From the NCBI GenBank assembly GCA_934875675.1, contig CAKXIK010000048.1, positions 1 through 18,797 on the forward strand: a stretch of 18,797 bases of DNA, in the 5' to 3' direction. The notes under the pieces were generated by a model. That model was not told where the DNA came from, did no database searches, and saw nothing but the letters and a program-made list of their open reading frames with translations. Shown here piece after piece: positions 1-6,098 of this stretch (position 1 is its first letter; each line of letters begins with the position of its first letter). A program made the position numbers and the translations under genes. The DNA is from an uncultured bacterium. GTDB taxonomy: Bacteria; Bacillota; Clostridia; Oscillospirales; Acutalibacteraceae.

Positions 1-325
1 CATCCACCACGCACTTGGTGGGTTGAATAAACAGGGGAATCAGCAGGTAAATCACCATCATTACCGCAGCCATCACCAAATAAAAGGTCCACGGCGGCAT
101 TTTCCCGTTCATCATCAAATGGACCAAGATGCCAATTGCCGTTGCCAACAGGGCTCCGGCACTCAGCAGCGCAGGCCAGCTGGAATATCTGACTGCATAA
201 ATTCCTCCGCAATGAGAGCAATGCCCAAAATCATAATGCTTGCTGTCATACAGGAAAAAAAAGTTGATGACTCTGCCGCAATATGGGCACCGGCATAAGC
301 TCCCTTTTTCAATTTTCTTTTTCAT
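1..325 (-). CDS. Zinc-ribbon plus two-TM membrane protein, partial (runs off the left edge)
   Basis: The open frame reads leftward from ATG 325-323 and has no stop before the window edge, so only the first 108 residues are visible. GGAAGGA lies about 8 nt upstream of the ATG and supports this start. The N-terminus has a four-cysteine knuckle pair, CPYC at residues 13-16 and CSHC at 36-39 with an extra Cys11, typical of a zinc ribbon. Two hydrophobic stretches follow, roughly residues 52-71 and 79-100, separated by a short MNGKMPPW loop. Product and role are unknown. It sits 40 nt downstream of remB in the same direction, so it is probably co-transcribed with the recF-remB group. In many Firmicutes gyrB occupies this place, so this gene is either an insertion before gyrB or a replacement. 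I am confident it is coding, from the codon pattern, RBS and motif; the function is unassigned. Confidence 0.75.
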   Translation of the reverse strand, partial: MKKKIEKGSLCRCPYCGRVINFFFLYDSKHYDFGHCSHCGGIYAVRYSSWPALLSAGALLATAIGILVHLMMNGKMPPWTFYLVMAAVMMVIYLLIPLFIQPTKCVVD

Positions 326-365
326 GAAGCAGTCCTTCCTTTCGGGAAAATCATCGCCGTATTTT

Positions 366-632
366 TTAAAGGCGAATGCTATCAATAAATCCTGCACGCC
401 GCAGCAGGGTAGAAGGAGAAATTTGCGAAATATATACCGTACGCTTTCCGTTTTCAGAGGTGACGATAAACGATTTCGGCAATTCATAAGACACCGTGAC
501 AACCTCGCCGGCAGCGGTTGCTGCAGCCAGATAATCACGCGTCGTTTTTGAAACGGTCGTTTTTTCCAGATCAAAAATTCCAAGAATGGTTTCCGATCGG
601 ATAACCGTGGTTTGTCCCAGGTGCAGATACAT
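366..632 (-). CDS. remB: RemB/YaaB-like extracellular matrix regulatory protein (DUF370)
   Basis: This 88-aa protein starts MYLHLGQTTVI, the hallmark N-terminus of the DUF370/YaaB family. The conserved DLEKTTVSKTTRDYL segment (residues 21-35) and the TVYISQISPSTLLRR C-terminal block (residues 65-79) follow. Related RemA/RemB proteins in Bacillus subtilis influence biofilm matrix gene expression, RemA as a DNA-binding ring protein; a regulatory role here is family-based inference. The frame stays open upstream to about 884, but that part overlaps the recF 3' end and lacks family similarity. I therefore start at ATG 632-630, where an AAAGGA lies about 13 nt upstream, a slightly long spacing. 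The gene is 100 nt downstream of recF, the usual remB location, and a parS-like palindrome sits in that gap. Confidence 0.9.
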   Translation of the reverse strand: MYLHLGQTTVIRSETILGIFDLEKTTVSKTTRDYLAAATAAGEVVTVSYELPKSFIVTSENGKRTVYISQISPSTLLRRAGFIDSIRL

Positions 633-698
633 GGTAGGGAACCATCCTTTCTTTGTATGAATGAAGCATCCAGTAACGAATAATCTGTTTTTTACGAC

Positions 699-722
699 AA
701 AATGTTTCACAGGAAACATTTT
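699..722. promoter_or_regulatory. parS-like palindrome between recF and remB
   Basis: AAAATGTTTC (699-708), ACAG, and GAAACATTTT (713-722) form a perfect 10-bp inverted repeat. The core 703-718 differs from the parS at 18593 only at the two central bases (AG instead of GT). It could be a weak ParB site or a hairpin in the recF-remB mRNA; in the minus direction it is not followed by a T-run, so it is a poor terminator. Confidence 0.45.
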
Positions 723-732
723 TTGCGCTTTG

Positions 733-1872
733 TTATTTGCTTGATTGTTCCGAAAGAATACCGTTCTGCATGCGAAACGTTTTTCCTCCCGCCATCCGTA
801 ATACGGCTGCTGGTTCACAGCAGGTAATAAAAATTTGCCACCCCTGCATCCGGTTAAATAAATAATCCTGACGGCTTCGGTCAAGCTCGCTCATTACATC
901 GTCAAAGAGAACCACTGGTTTTTCACCGAGATGATCGCGCAGAACAGCCGCTTCTCCCAGTTTAAGTGCAAGTGCCGCCGAACGCTTTTGCCCCTGTGAG
1001 CCAAAGGTGCGCGCAGAAAGCCCATTAATGCACAGCGAAAAATCATCCCGGTGCGGTCCGCAGGTGGTAAATCCTGCTGCAAGATCCGCACGGCGGTTTT
1101 GCTGCATCGAACAAAGCATTTGTTCACTGAGTTCTTTTTGAGAAAAATTTTTTTCCGTTTCGTGCGGTATAAACGAATACTCATAAGAGATGGAAAGTTT
1201 CTCTCTTCCGGAGGAAATACCAAAATAAAATTCCTCCGCTGCCGGCTGCAACCCGGCAAGATAAGAAATCCGGTCACAAACCATGGCACTGCCGAGCCGT
1301 GAAAGTACCTCATCCCATTCATCCAGCGTATTTTCCAGATAGGGACGGCGTGAAATTTCCTTCAGCAGGGCATTGCGCTGTTCCACCGCCCGTCGATATT
1401 TTGCGATCGTTTGTGCTGCATTCGGTTTTGCCTGGCAAATTGCCCCATCGAGGAATTTTCTGCGTTCCGCTGGACCTGCCTCTACCAAAGAAAGATGTAC
1501 CGGCGCAAAAACGCAGGCACAAAATTTTCCCACCATTGCTGCGGGAGATTTTTGCGCAATCCCGTTGAGCGTATAACTTCGCCGGATGCTTGCTCCTGGT
1601 TTTGGCGCACAAAGCAGCAGTTGTGCCTCTTGCGCACGGTTTTCTGCAAAAAAAGCAAGCTCCGCTTTTGCGTGATTGGAATCAAACGCAATTAAATTTT
1701 CGTCTTTTGCACCGCGGAAGCTTCTTCCTCCCGTAAAAATCCAGAGGACCTCCAGTAAATTGGTTTTTCCCTGTGCGTTCTCACCGAAAACGACGTTGAC
1801 TTCTTCACACGGAGAAAAGGCTCCGGGAGCAAGATTGCGGTAATTCTTCCACGACAAACCGGTCACGTTCAC
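733..1872 (-). CDS. recF: DNA replication and repair protein RecF
   Basis: RecF is an SMC-like ATPase that helps load RecA at single-strand gaps. The 379-aa product is of normal family length. It has a Walker A GENAQGKT at residues 30-37, an ABC-type signature around GSQGQ at 291-295, and a Walker B/D-loop VVLFDDVMSELD at 320-331. The N-terminal LSWKNYRNL also fits RecF. The start is GTG 1872-1870. Its bases overlap the stop of the S4-domain gene (GTGA, 4-nt overlap), implying translational coupling. A GAGG lies about 10 nt upstream, inside that gene. A second GTG two codons later is possible. It belongs to the classical dnaA-dnaN-S4-recF cluster. Confidence 0.96.
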   Translation of the reverse strand: MNVTGLSWKNYRNLAPGAFSPCEEVNVVFGENAQGKTNLLEVLWIFTGGRSFRGAKDENLIAFDSNHAKAELAFFAENRAQEAQLLLCAPKPGASIRRSYTLNGIAQKSPAAMVGKFCACVFAPVHLSLVEAGPAERRKFLDGAICQAKPNAAQTIAKYRRAVEQRNALLKEISRRPYLENTLDEWDEVLSRLGSAMVCDRISYLAGLQPAAEEFYFGISSGREKLSISYEYSFIPHETEKNFSQKELSEQMLCSMQQNRRADLAAGFTTCGPHRDDFSLCINGLSARTFGSQGQKRSAALALKLGEAAVLRDHLGEKPVVLFDDVMSELDRSRQDYLFNRMQGWQIFITCCEPAAVLRMAGGKTFRMQNGILSEQSSK

Positions 1873-2084
1873 GCCGTAATAACCTCAATTGTTATTCCGG
1901 CACACTCGGCTTTGTCACCCGGGCGCAGCTTTTTTCCGCGCTGTGTGCAGATTTCTCCATTTACTTTTACTTCGCCGGACTGCACCATAACTTTTGCCTG
2001 TCCGCCGGTTTCTGCTGCTCCGCCCATTTTCAGCGCTGCATCCAGACGAATAAATTCTGTTGTAATTCTGATTTGTTCAACCAT
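1869..2084 (-). CDS. yaaA: S4-domain RNA-binding protein, YaaA family
   Basis: The product is a 71-aa protein consisting of essentially one S4 RNA-binding domain: a helix-rich first part (FIRLDAALKMGGAAETGGQAK) followed by the characteristic GEVKVNGEICTQRGKKLRPGDKAE strand/loop. Bacillus YaaA, encoded at the same place between dnaN and recF, is a small S4 protein linked to ribosome maturation; that role is taken from the family and not visible here. The start ATG 2084-2082 has AAAGGAAG about 7 nt upstream. The gene follows dnaN by 53 nt and overlaps recF by 4 nt, so the three are probably co-transcribed. Confidence 0.93.
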   Translation of the reverse strand: MVEQIRITTEFIRLDAALKMGGAAETGGQAKVMVQSGEVKVNGEICTQRGKKLRPGDKAECAGITIEVITA

Positions 2085-2137
2085 GCTGATCTTCCTTTCT
2101 GTTCCTCTTGCCGCTCTTTTGTAATGGCTTGGGAGTT

Positions 2138-3256
2138 TTAATTTGCCGGATGATCGGCTGCTTTAAGACGAACGGGAAGAACCAGGAACAGGAAATTGTC
2201 TCCGTCACGCGGCAAAATCTTGATCGGGCTCAGTGCCCCGCCAAGCTGAATACGAACTTCATCCGTTTCTGCTGCACGAAGCGCATCGAGCAGATAACGA
2301 TTATTAAAGCCTATCTCAACTTCATCACCGATGTTTTTGATGGAAAAACGATCATGTGCACAGCCAATCGCTGTTTCACATGAGAAACGAACCTCATCAA
2401 ACAAGAAGCTGCAGCGAACCGGGCTTTTGAGCCGGTCATTCACAACGAGGGACATGCGTTCCACTGCTTCGGAAAAACGGCGCGTGGGAACGGTGATTTC
2501 CGTTTTTACATTCTGCGGAATTGCATTGTTGTAATCAAGAAATTCACCTTCCAGTAAACGCGAGATAACCGAATAATTTTCAATATTAAAAATTATGTGG
2601 CGCCGTCCGACACCGATTGAAATCGGACTATCCTCTTCTCCCATCAGTTTCAGCACCTCGGAAAGGGTTTTTCCAGGCACCACAAAACTGACCGGTTCGT
2701 CGCACTGTACAGATTCGGTACGCATTGCCAGGCGGCATCCATCCACGGCGACGAGGCGAATTCTTCCTTCGCCGATTTCAAACAGGGTTCCGGTATGAAC
2801 GGGTTTTGCATCACTGGTGGAAACGGCAAACAATGTCTGGCGGATCATGCTTTTGAGCGTTGCCTGGGGTAACGTAACAGAAACACCGCCCGAAACGCTC
2901 GGCAGATCGGGATATTCCGAAGCTGCAATTCCGATGATCGAAAACTCGGAATCTCCGCTGCGGATGACCGCAGAGTATTTGCTGTCAACTTCAATGGTAA
3001 CAGACTCATCCGGCAACGAACGAATAATATCGCCAAACAATTTTGCGCCGAAAATAACATCGCCTTCTTCGGCAATGTCGGCTTCTACAACTGTGGTAAT
3101 TCCAAGTTCCAGGTCATATCCGCAAATGAATATCTGACTGTTTTTTGCCTTTAACAGAATTCCCTCCAAGGCGGGAATTGCTGATTTGGAAGACACTGCA
3201 CGCGAAACATTCGACACTGCCGCCTGTAAAACAGGGCGGCTGCAGGTGAATTTCAT
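2138..3256 (-). CDS. dnaN: DNA polymerase III beta subunit (sliding clamp)
   Basis: The 372-aa product matches the beta clamp in length and sequence. It starts MKFTCSRPVLQAAVSNVSRA, has the middle-domain LVAVDGCRLAMR (about residues 168-179), the C-terminal FNNRYLLDAL near residue 319, and a terminal FLFLVLPVRL. The clamp encircles DNA and tethers the polymerase and other partners. The start ATG 3256-3254 has GGAGG about 8 nt upstream. It lies 344 nt downstream of dnaA, with the DnaA-box-rich intergenic region between them. I see no strong promoter just upstream, so it may be read from dnaA or from a weak promoter inside the origin. Confidence 0.97.
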   Translation of the reverse strand: MKFTCSRPVLQAAVSNVSRAVSSKSAIPALEGILLKAKNSQIFICGYDLELGITTVVEADIAEEGDVIFGAKLFGDIIRSLPDESVTIEVDSKYSAVIRSGDSEFSIIGIAASEYPDLPSVSGGVSVTLPQATLKSMIRQTLFAVSTSDAKPVHTGTLFEIGEGRIRLVAVDGCRLAMRTESVQCDEPVSFVVPGKTLSEVLKLMGEEDSPISIGVGRRHIIFNIENYSVISRLLEGEFLDYNNAIPQNVKTEITVPTRRFSEAVERMSLVVNDRLKSPVRCSFLFDEVRFSCETAIGCAHDRFSIKNIGDEVEIGFNNRYLLDALRAAETDEVRIQLGGALSPIKILPRDGDNFLFLVLPVRLKAADHPAN

Positions 3257-3332
3257 AAAAAGACCTCCATTTCCATAATAGAAAGAAAGAAAGAATATAA
3301 TTAATAGACTTAGTATTAGGGGATGTTTAAAG

Positions 3333-3544
3333 TGTGGAGAAGTGGAATTTTGTTGATTATACTGCGGGTAAAACAGGTTTTTGGTTTTGTGAGTTTGCAG
3401 TGGAAGTTTTGTGGAGAAAAAAGCAGGTAAAAAAGTTTTAAACGACTATGTTGAAAACTTTGTGGGGAATGTTGAAAATATGTTTAGAAACCCGCCGGTT
3501 GAAAAAATTCAAAAAAATTGCGTTTTCCACGCAAATGTGGAAAA
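3333..3544. repeat. Array of variant DnaA boxes
   Basis: DnaA-box-like 9-mers, written in box orientation, are: TTCTCCACA at 3333-3341 and 3410-3418 (minus), TTTTCAACA at 3449-3457 and 3470-3478 (minus), TTCCCCACA at 3461-3469 (minus), TTCTAAACA at 3481-3489 (minus), TTTTCCACG at 3523-3531 (plus) and TTTTCCACA at 3536-3544 (minus). The four sites from 3449 to 3489 start 9-12 nt apart, about one helical turn. None is the exact TTATCCACA consensus. Assignment as DnaA sites rests on similarity and context. Confidence 0.7.
3523..3544. repeat. Perfect inverted repeat formed by two facing DnaA-like boxes
   Basis: TTTTCCAC, a 6-nt spacer GCAAAT, and GTGGAAAA form a perfect 8-bp inverted repeat 57 nt downstream of the dnaA stop. 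The arms coincide with two convergent DnaA-like boxes. It is followed by AATCTAAAAAC and not by a T-run in either transcription direction, so it looks like a protein-binding site more than a terminator. Confidence 0.55.
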
Positions 3545-3600
3545 TCTAAAAACTTGTTAACATTTCAGAGTCAAAAAACACCGTCGTTTTTTTATGGACC

Positions 3601-4911
3601 TTAACGATCCCGGATGTTCTTGATAATATCCTCAACCGAGGCTTTAATTTTAGAATCGTGCTGCATCAGGCGCTCCACTTGCTGCAGTGCGTAAATAACC
3701 GTGGAGTGGTCGCGTCCGCCGAATTCCTCACCGACGTCTACAACGGGCATCTGTGTAATTTCACGCACACAATACATAGAGATCTGGCGCGCACGGGAAA
3801 TGTTTGCAGCACGCTTTTTGGAGCGGATATCTTCCGGGGTTACATTAAAGGTGCGGCTGACTTCTTCAATAATCTTGGAAACCGTGACCGGCGCCGGTTG
3901 GTCATTATTGAGAATATCGCTGATTGCTTTTTGTGCCGTTGCAAGGGAGGGAGCCTGATTTTCGAGTAGATAATAGGCACGCATTTTTTTGACGGCGCCT
4001 TCCAGCTCACGAATATTGTTTTTGAGACGGGAGGCAATGTACTCGCATACCACCTCGTTGAGGTCAATATTGAGCAGCTGTGCCTTGCGTTTTACAATTG
4101 CGATGCGCGTCTCAAAATCGGGTGGCTGAATATCCGCAAGCAATCCGCTTTCGAACCGTGTGCGCAAGCGATCCTCCAGGGTTTGAATTTCCTTGGGAGG
4201 CCGGTCGGATGTCAGCACAATCTGCTTTTTTTCCTGATACAACGCATTGAACGTGTGAAAGAATTCTTCCTGTGTCTGCGTTTTGCCGCCGATGAACTGA
4301 ATATCGTCCACGAGAAGTACATCTGCCTGGCGGTAACGCTGATGAAATGCCATCGTGGAGCCTTGGGCAATGGCGTCAATCAATTCGTTGGTGAAATCAT
4401 CACCCTTAATATAGATAATGTTCATTTTGGGATTATTGCGGTGAATCTGGTCACAGATTGCATACAGAAGATGGGTTTTGCCCAGACCCGAGTTGCCGTA
4501 AATCAACAGCGGATTGTATTCTCCCGACGGGTGATTTGCGACTGCCTGTGAGGCAGCATGTGCAAGCTTATTGGAAGAACCGACAATAAACGTTTCAAAG
4601 GTATATTCGTAATCACTGCCGCCGGAAAGAATTCCGTTGATCACAGAATCCTTGTTTGCATTATCGTCCGCTGTGATAATGCGCACTTTCAGCGGAGAAC
4701 CGAACACCTCCTGAAACGCGTCTCCCAGACGATCCATATAAAAATTTTCTACCGTTTGCTTGTGAAAAATGTTTGGTACACAGAGTACTGCGGTTCCGGC
4801 TTCCATTTTAACCGGTTCGATTCGCGTAATCCAGGATTTGTATGCAGTCTCGGTGAGTTGTTGACGTAGATGCTCACAGACCAGCTCCCATGCTTCCTGA
4901 AAAGATTCCAT
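3601..4911 (-). CDS. dnaA: Chromosomal replication initiator protein DnaA
   Basis: DnaA is the AAA+ initiator that binds oriC boxes and opens the duplex. The 436-aa product has domain I (about 1-80, FQEAWELVCEHLRQQL...), a short linker, Walker A GNSGLGKT at 139-146, Walker B VLLVDDIQF at 198-206, sensor-1 region LTSDRPP near 233-239, the box VII arginines in LEDRLRTRF at 245-253, and a domain IV helix-turn-helix ending in the DnaA signature GGRDHSTVIYALQQVERL at 398-415. The frame is open 20 codons further upstream, but I choose ATG 4911-4909: it has AAGGGG about 9 nt upstream and begins where family members begin. The promoter at 5021-5049 leaves a leader of roughly 100 nt with two hairpins. 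A DnaA-like box touches the promoter, which would allow autoregulation. Confidence 0.97.
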   Translation of the reverse strand: MESFQEAWELVCEHLRQQLTETAYKSWITRIEPVKMEAGTAVLCVPNIFHKQTVENFYMDRLGDAFQEVFGSPLKVRIITADDNANKDSVINGILSGGSDYEYTFETFIVGSSNKLAHAASQAVANHPSGEYNPLLIYGNSGLGKTHLLYAICDQIHRNNPKMNIIYIKGDDFTNELIDAIAQGSTMAFHQRYRQADVLLVDDIQFIGGKTQTQEEFFHTFNALYQEKKQIVLTSDRPPKEIQTLEDRLRTRFESGLLADIQPPDFETRIAIVKRKAQLLNIDLNEVVCEYIASRLKNNIRELEGAVKKMRAYYLLENQAPSLATAQKAISDILNNDQPAPVTVSKIIEEVSRTFNVTPEDIRSKKRAANISRARQISMYCVREITQMPVVDVGEEFGGRDHSTVIYALQQVERLMQHDSKIKASVEDIIKNIRDR

Positions 4912-4954
4912 CCTGCTTTTCCCCTTTTTCCTTAAAATAGCTTCTTCAAACCAA

Positions 4955-5001
4955 GTGCCGCCGTCCGGCACGGTGCATGTCCCAATCAGAAGTATGGGAC
5001 A
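4955..5001 (-). promoter_or_regulatory. Two hairpins in the dnaA mRNA leader
   Basis: Inside the predicted dnaA leader, GTGCCG (4955-4960) pairs with CGGCAC (4966-4971) around a 5-nt loop. TGTCCCA (4978-4984) pairs with TGGGACA (4995-5001) around a 10-nt spacer. They lie about 43-90 nt upstream of the dnaA start codon. They could be RNA structures that modulate dnaA expression, or the second could be an operator near the transcription start. No known riboswitch was recognised. Confidence 0.4.
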
Positions 5002-5020
5002 AAATTCGATGAGTAAGAAT

Positions 5021-5049
5021 ATAGTATCACAAAACTAAGTTTTTGACAA
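5021..5049 (-). promoter_or_regulatory. dnaA promoter (sigma-A type)
   Basis: On the minus strand TTGTCA (5049-5044) is followed by a 17-nt spacer and TACTAT (5026-5021). Transcription would begin near 5014. The box-like TTTTCAACA at 5051-5059 directly abuts the -35 element, so bound DnaA could repress this promoter. Confidence 0.65.
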
Positions 5050-5050
5050 A

Positions 5051-5059
5051 TTTTCAACA
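5051..5059 (+). promoter_or_regulatory. DnaA-box-like site next to the dnaA -35 element
   Basis: The exact 9-mer TTTTCAACA also occurs at 5453-5461 (plus) and at 3449-3457 and 3470-3478 (minus). Its placement one base from the dnaA -35 hexamer suggests autoregulation. Binding is inferred. Confidence 0.5.
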
Positions 5060-5403
5060 CCACTGTTTAAAACTCGTTTTTTACAAGGTTATAATATAGA
5101 TGTTGTGTATTTGAAATTGTTTTTATCAGTAAGAACTCCAAATATAGTCCGAATAAAATTTTATAAAAAAATAGTAGCAAAAAAAACGTCATCCTGCACA
5201 ATTTGTCGCTTCTTTTTTTGATCGGAAAGAAATTGTGCCGATAAAGAATCAAGGAGACAAAATAAATTGAAATAATAAATTTAAAAACAATAAAGAATCC
5301 TTATATATGGAGAAAAAGTGAGCAAAATAGGCGGGGAAAAACAATATTTTGCTTCAAAAGAACAATTTGTCAAGGCAGAAATAAAAAAACTGCGAAAATT
5401 TTA

Positions 5404-5433
5404 TTGACATGTCCTCGGGTGATAGGCTATAAT
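5404..5433 (+). promoter_or_regulatory. rpmH promoter (sigma-A consensus)
   Basis: TTGACA (5404-5409) is followed by an 18-nt spacer and TATAAT (5428-5433). Both hexamers match the consensus exactly. Transcription would start near 5440, giving a leader of about 40 nt that contains a TTTTCAACA DnaA-like box at 5453-5461. It should drive rpmH and, beyond a partial terminator, rnpA-yidD-yidC-jag. Confidence 0.85.
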
Positions 5434-5480
5434 TGTACCTTAGCAAAGAGTTTTTTCAACACTCGTAAGGAGGTGTTTTC

Positions 5481-5615
5481 ATGCTTCGGACATACCAGCC
5501 CAAGAAGCTTCACCGCAAAAAGGAACATGGCTTCCGCAAGAGAATGGCAGACAGCAACGGACGTAAGGTTCTGGCCCGTCGCAGAGCTAAGGGAAGAAAG
5601 CGCCTGACGCACTGA
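5481..5615 (+). CDS. rpmH: 50S ribosomal protein L34 (bL34)
   Basis: This 44-aa, strongly basic protein starts MLRTYQPKKLHRKKEHGFRK and ends in ARRRAKGRKRLTH, which is the full bL34 signature and normal length. bL34 is a component of the large ribosomal subunit. AAGGAGG lies about 7 nt before the ATG, a near-perfect ribosome binding site, and a consensus promoter lies 48 nt upstream. It is the first gene on the right side of the origin, divergent from dnaA, as in most bacteria. A hairpin with T-tract follows the stop codon immediately and probably reduces read-through into rnpA. Confidence 0.98.
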   Translation: MLRTYQPKKLHRKKEHGFRKRMADSNGRKVLARRRAKGRKRLTH

Positions 5616-5618
5616 TTG

Positions 5619-5645
5619 AAGACCACCTTTGCGTGGTCTTTTCTT
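5619..5645 (+). terminator. Hairpin terminator or attenuator between rpmH and rnpA
   Basis: AAGACCAC (5619-5626) pairs with GTGGTCTT (5633-5640) around a 6-nt loop, followed by a short T-rich run TTCTTT. It begins 3 nt after the rpmH stop. Since rnpA follows in the same direction with no clear promoter of its own, partial termination that sets a high rpmH to rnpA ratio is likely. Confidence 0.65.
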
Positions 5646-5709
5646 TATCAGCCGGTGCTTTATGCCTGATGAAAGCTGGCACGGTCATCAGATGAGGAGT
5701 GAGTCTTTC

Positions 5710-6048
5710 ATGGGCGAGATCTCGGTGCTCAATCAAAATAGGGACTTTCGCAGAATTTATGCAAAGGGAAGAGCTTTTGTGGATTCTGCGATGGTAACCT
5801 ATGTTCTGAAAAACAAAAAAGGGTGTGTGCGCTGCGGAATTACCGCAAGCAAAAAAATCGGCTGTGCAGTGGAACGAAACCGTGCACGGCGCGTAATTCG
5901 GGAAGCTGCCCGGGAGATTCTGCCGGAGATTTCCGCCGGTGTGGATCTTGTTTTTGTTGCACGCTCCAAAACGGTGCGGTTAAAAAGCACCGATATCAAC
6001 CGGGTTCTGCGGCGTCAGCTGAAGGAAGCCGGACTTTTGCAAAAGTAA
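5710..6048 (+). CDS. rnpA: Ribonuclease P protein component
   Basis: RnpA is the protein subunit of RNase P, which matures tRNA 5' ends together with the RNA subunit. The 112-aa product begins MGEISVLNQNRDFRRIYAKG and carries the RNR motif in VERNRARRVIREAAREI at residues 54-70, with the typical GITASKKIGCAV strand before it. Length is normal. The frame is open upstream to 5629, but GAGGAG about 10 nt before ATG 5710 supports this start. It follows rpmH in the universal rpmH-rnpA order, and yidD starts 50 nt after its stop. Confidence 0.95.
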   Translation: MGEISVLNQNRDFRRIYAKGRAFVDSAMVTYVLKNKKGCVRCGITASKKIGCAVERNRARRVIREAAREILPEISAGVDLVFVARSKTVRLKSTDINRVLRRQLKEAGLLQK

Positions 6049-6098
6049 CCCGGACAAGCAGATTGCAATGTGCCGGAGAAAAAGCATGGGGATTGATT

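Larger units (their letters stand above)
3257..3600. other. dnaA-dnaN intergenic region, probable oriC subregion with DnaA-box array and AT-rich segment
   Basis: No gene is supported in these 344 nt. Many 9-mers resemble the DnaA box TTATCCACA, mostly on the minus strand, and an AT-rich run lies at 3293-3318 just upstream of dnaN. A GC-rich patch (CCCGCCGG) at 3490-3497 lies beside the densest box cluster. The layout of dnaA, box array, AT-rich stretch and dnaN matches Firmicute origins such as that of B. subtilis. Origin activity itself is inferred from position and motif density. Confidence 0.8.
4912..5403. other. dnaA-rpmH intergenic region, AT-rich probable oriC subregion
   Basis: These 492 nt lie between divergent dnaA and rpmH, at the exact point where gene orientation flips for the whole window. 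They hold the dnaA leader and promoter, one exact TTTTCAACA box-like site at 5051-5059, and a very AT-rich stretch from about 5080 to 5400. A 9-bp inverted repeat GCACAATTT (5196-5204) / AAATTGTGC (5230-5238) and a 10-bp direct repeat ACAATTTGTC (5198-5207 and 5362-5371) are also present. No convincing gene is seen; the small open frame at 5067-5252 on the minus strand looks like low-complexity chance. Confidence 0.7.

Noticed and set aside
633..884. Upstream in-frame extension of remB
   Set aside because: It overlaps the 3' end of recF and the DUF370 family begins at MYLHLG, so the short start is preferred.
2372..2388. parS-like TGTTTCACATGAGAAAC inside dnaN
   Set aside because: Three mismatches to parS, broken symmetry, and it is explained as coding sequence.
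4912..4971. 20-codon N-terminal extension of dnaA
   Set aside because: It lies in the hairpin-containing leader, has no RBS, and the internal ATG at 4911 has a good RBS and begins like other DnaA proteins.
5067..5252. 61-codon minus-strand frame in the dnaA-rpmH gap
   Set aside because: It is composed of AT-rich low-complexity sequence in the probable origin, with no family match.
5906..5919. CCCGGG-centred sequence in rnpA as a possible Noc binding site
   Set aside because: Only about 10 of 14 positions fit ATTTCCCGGGAAAT and the flanks are not symmetric.
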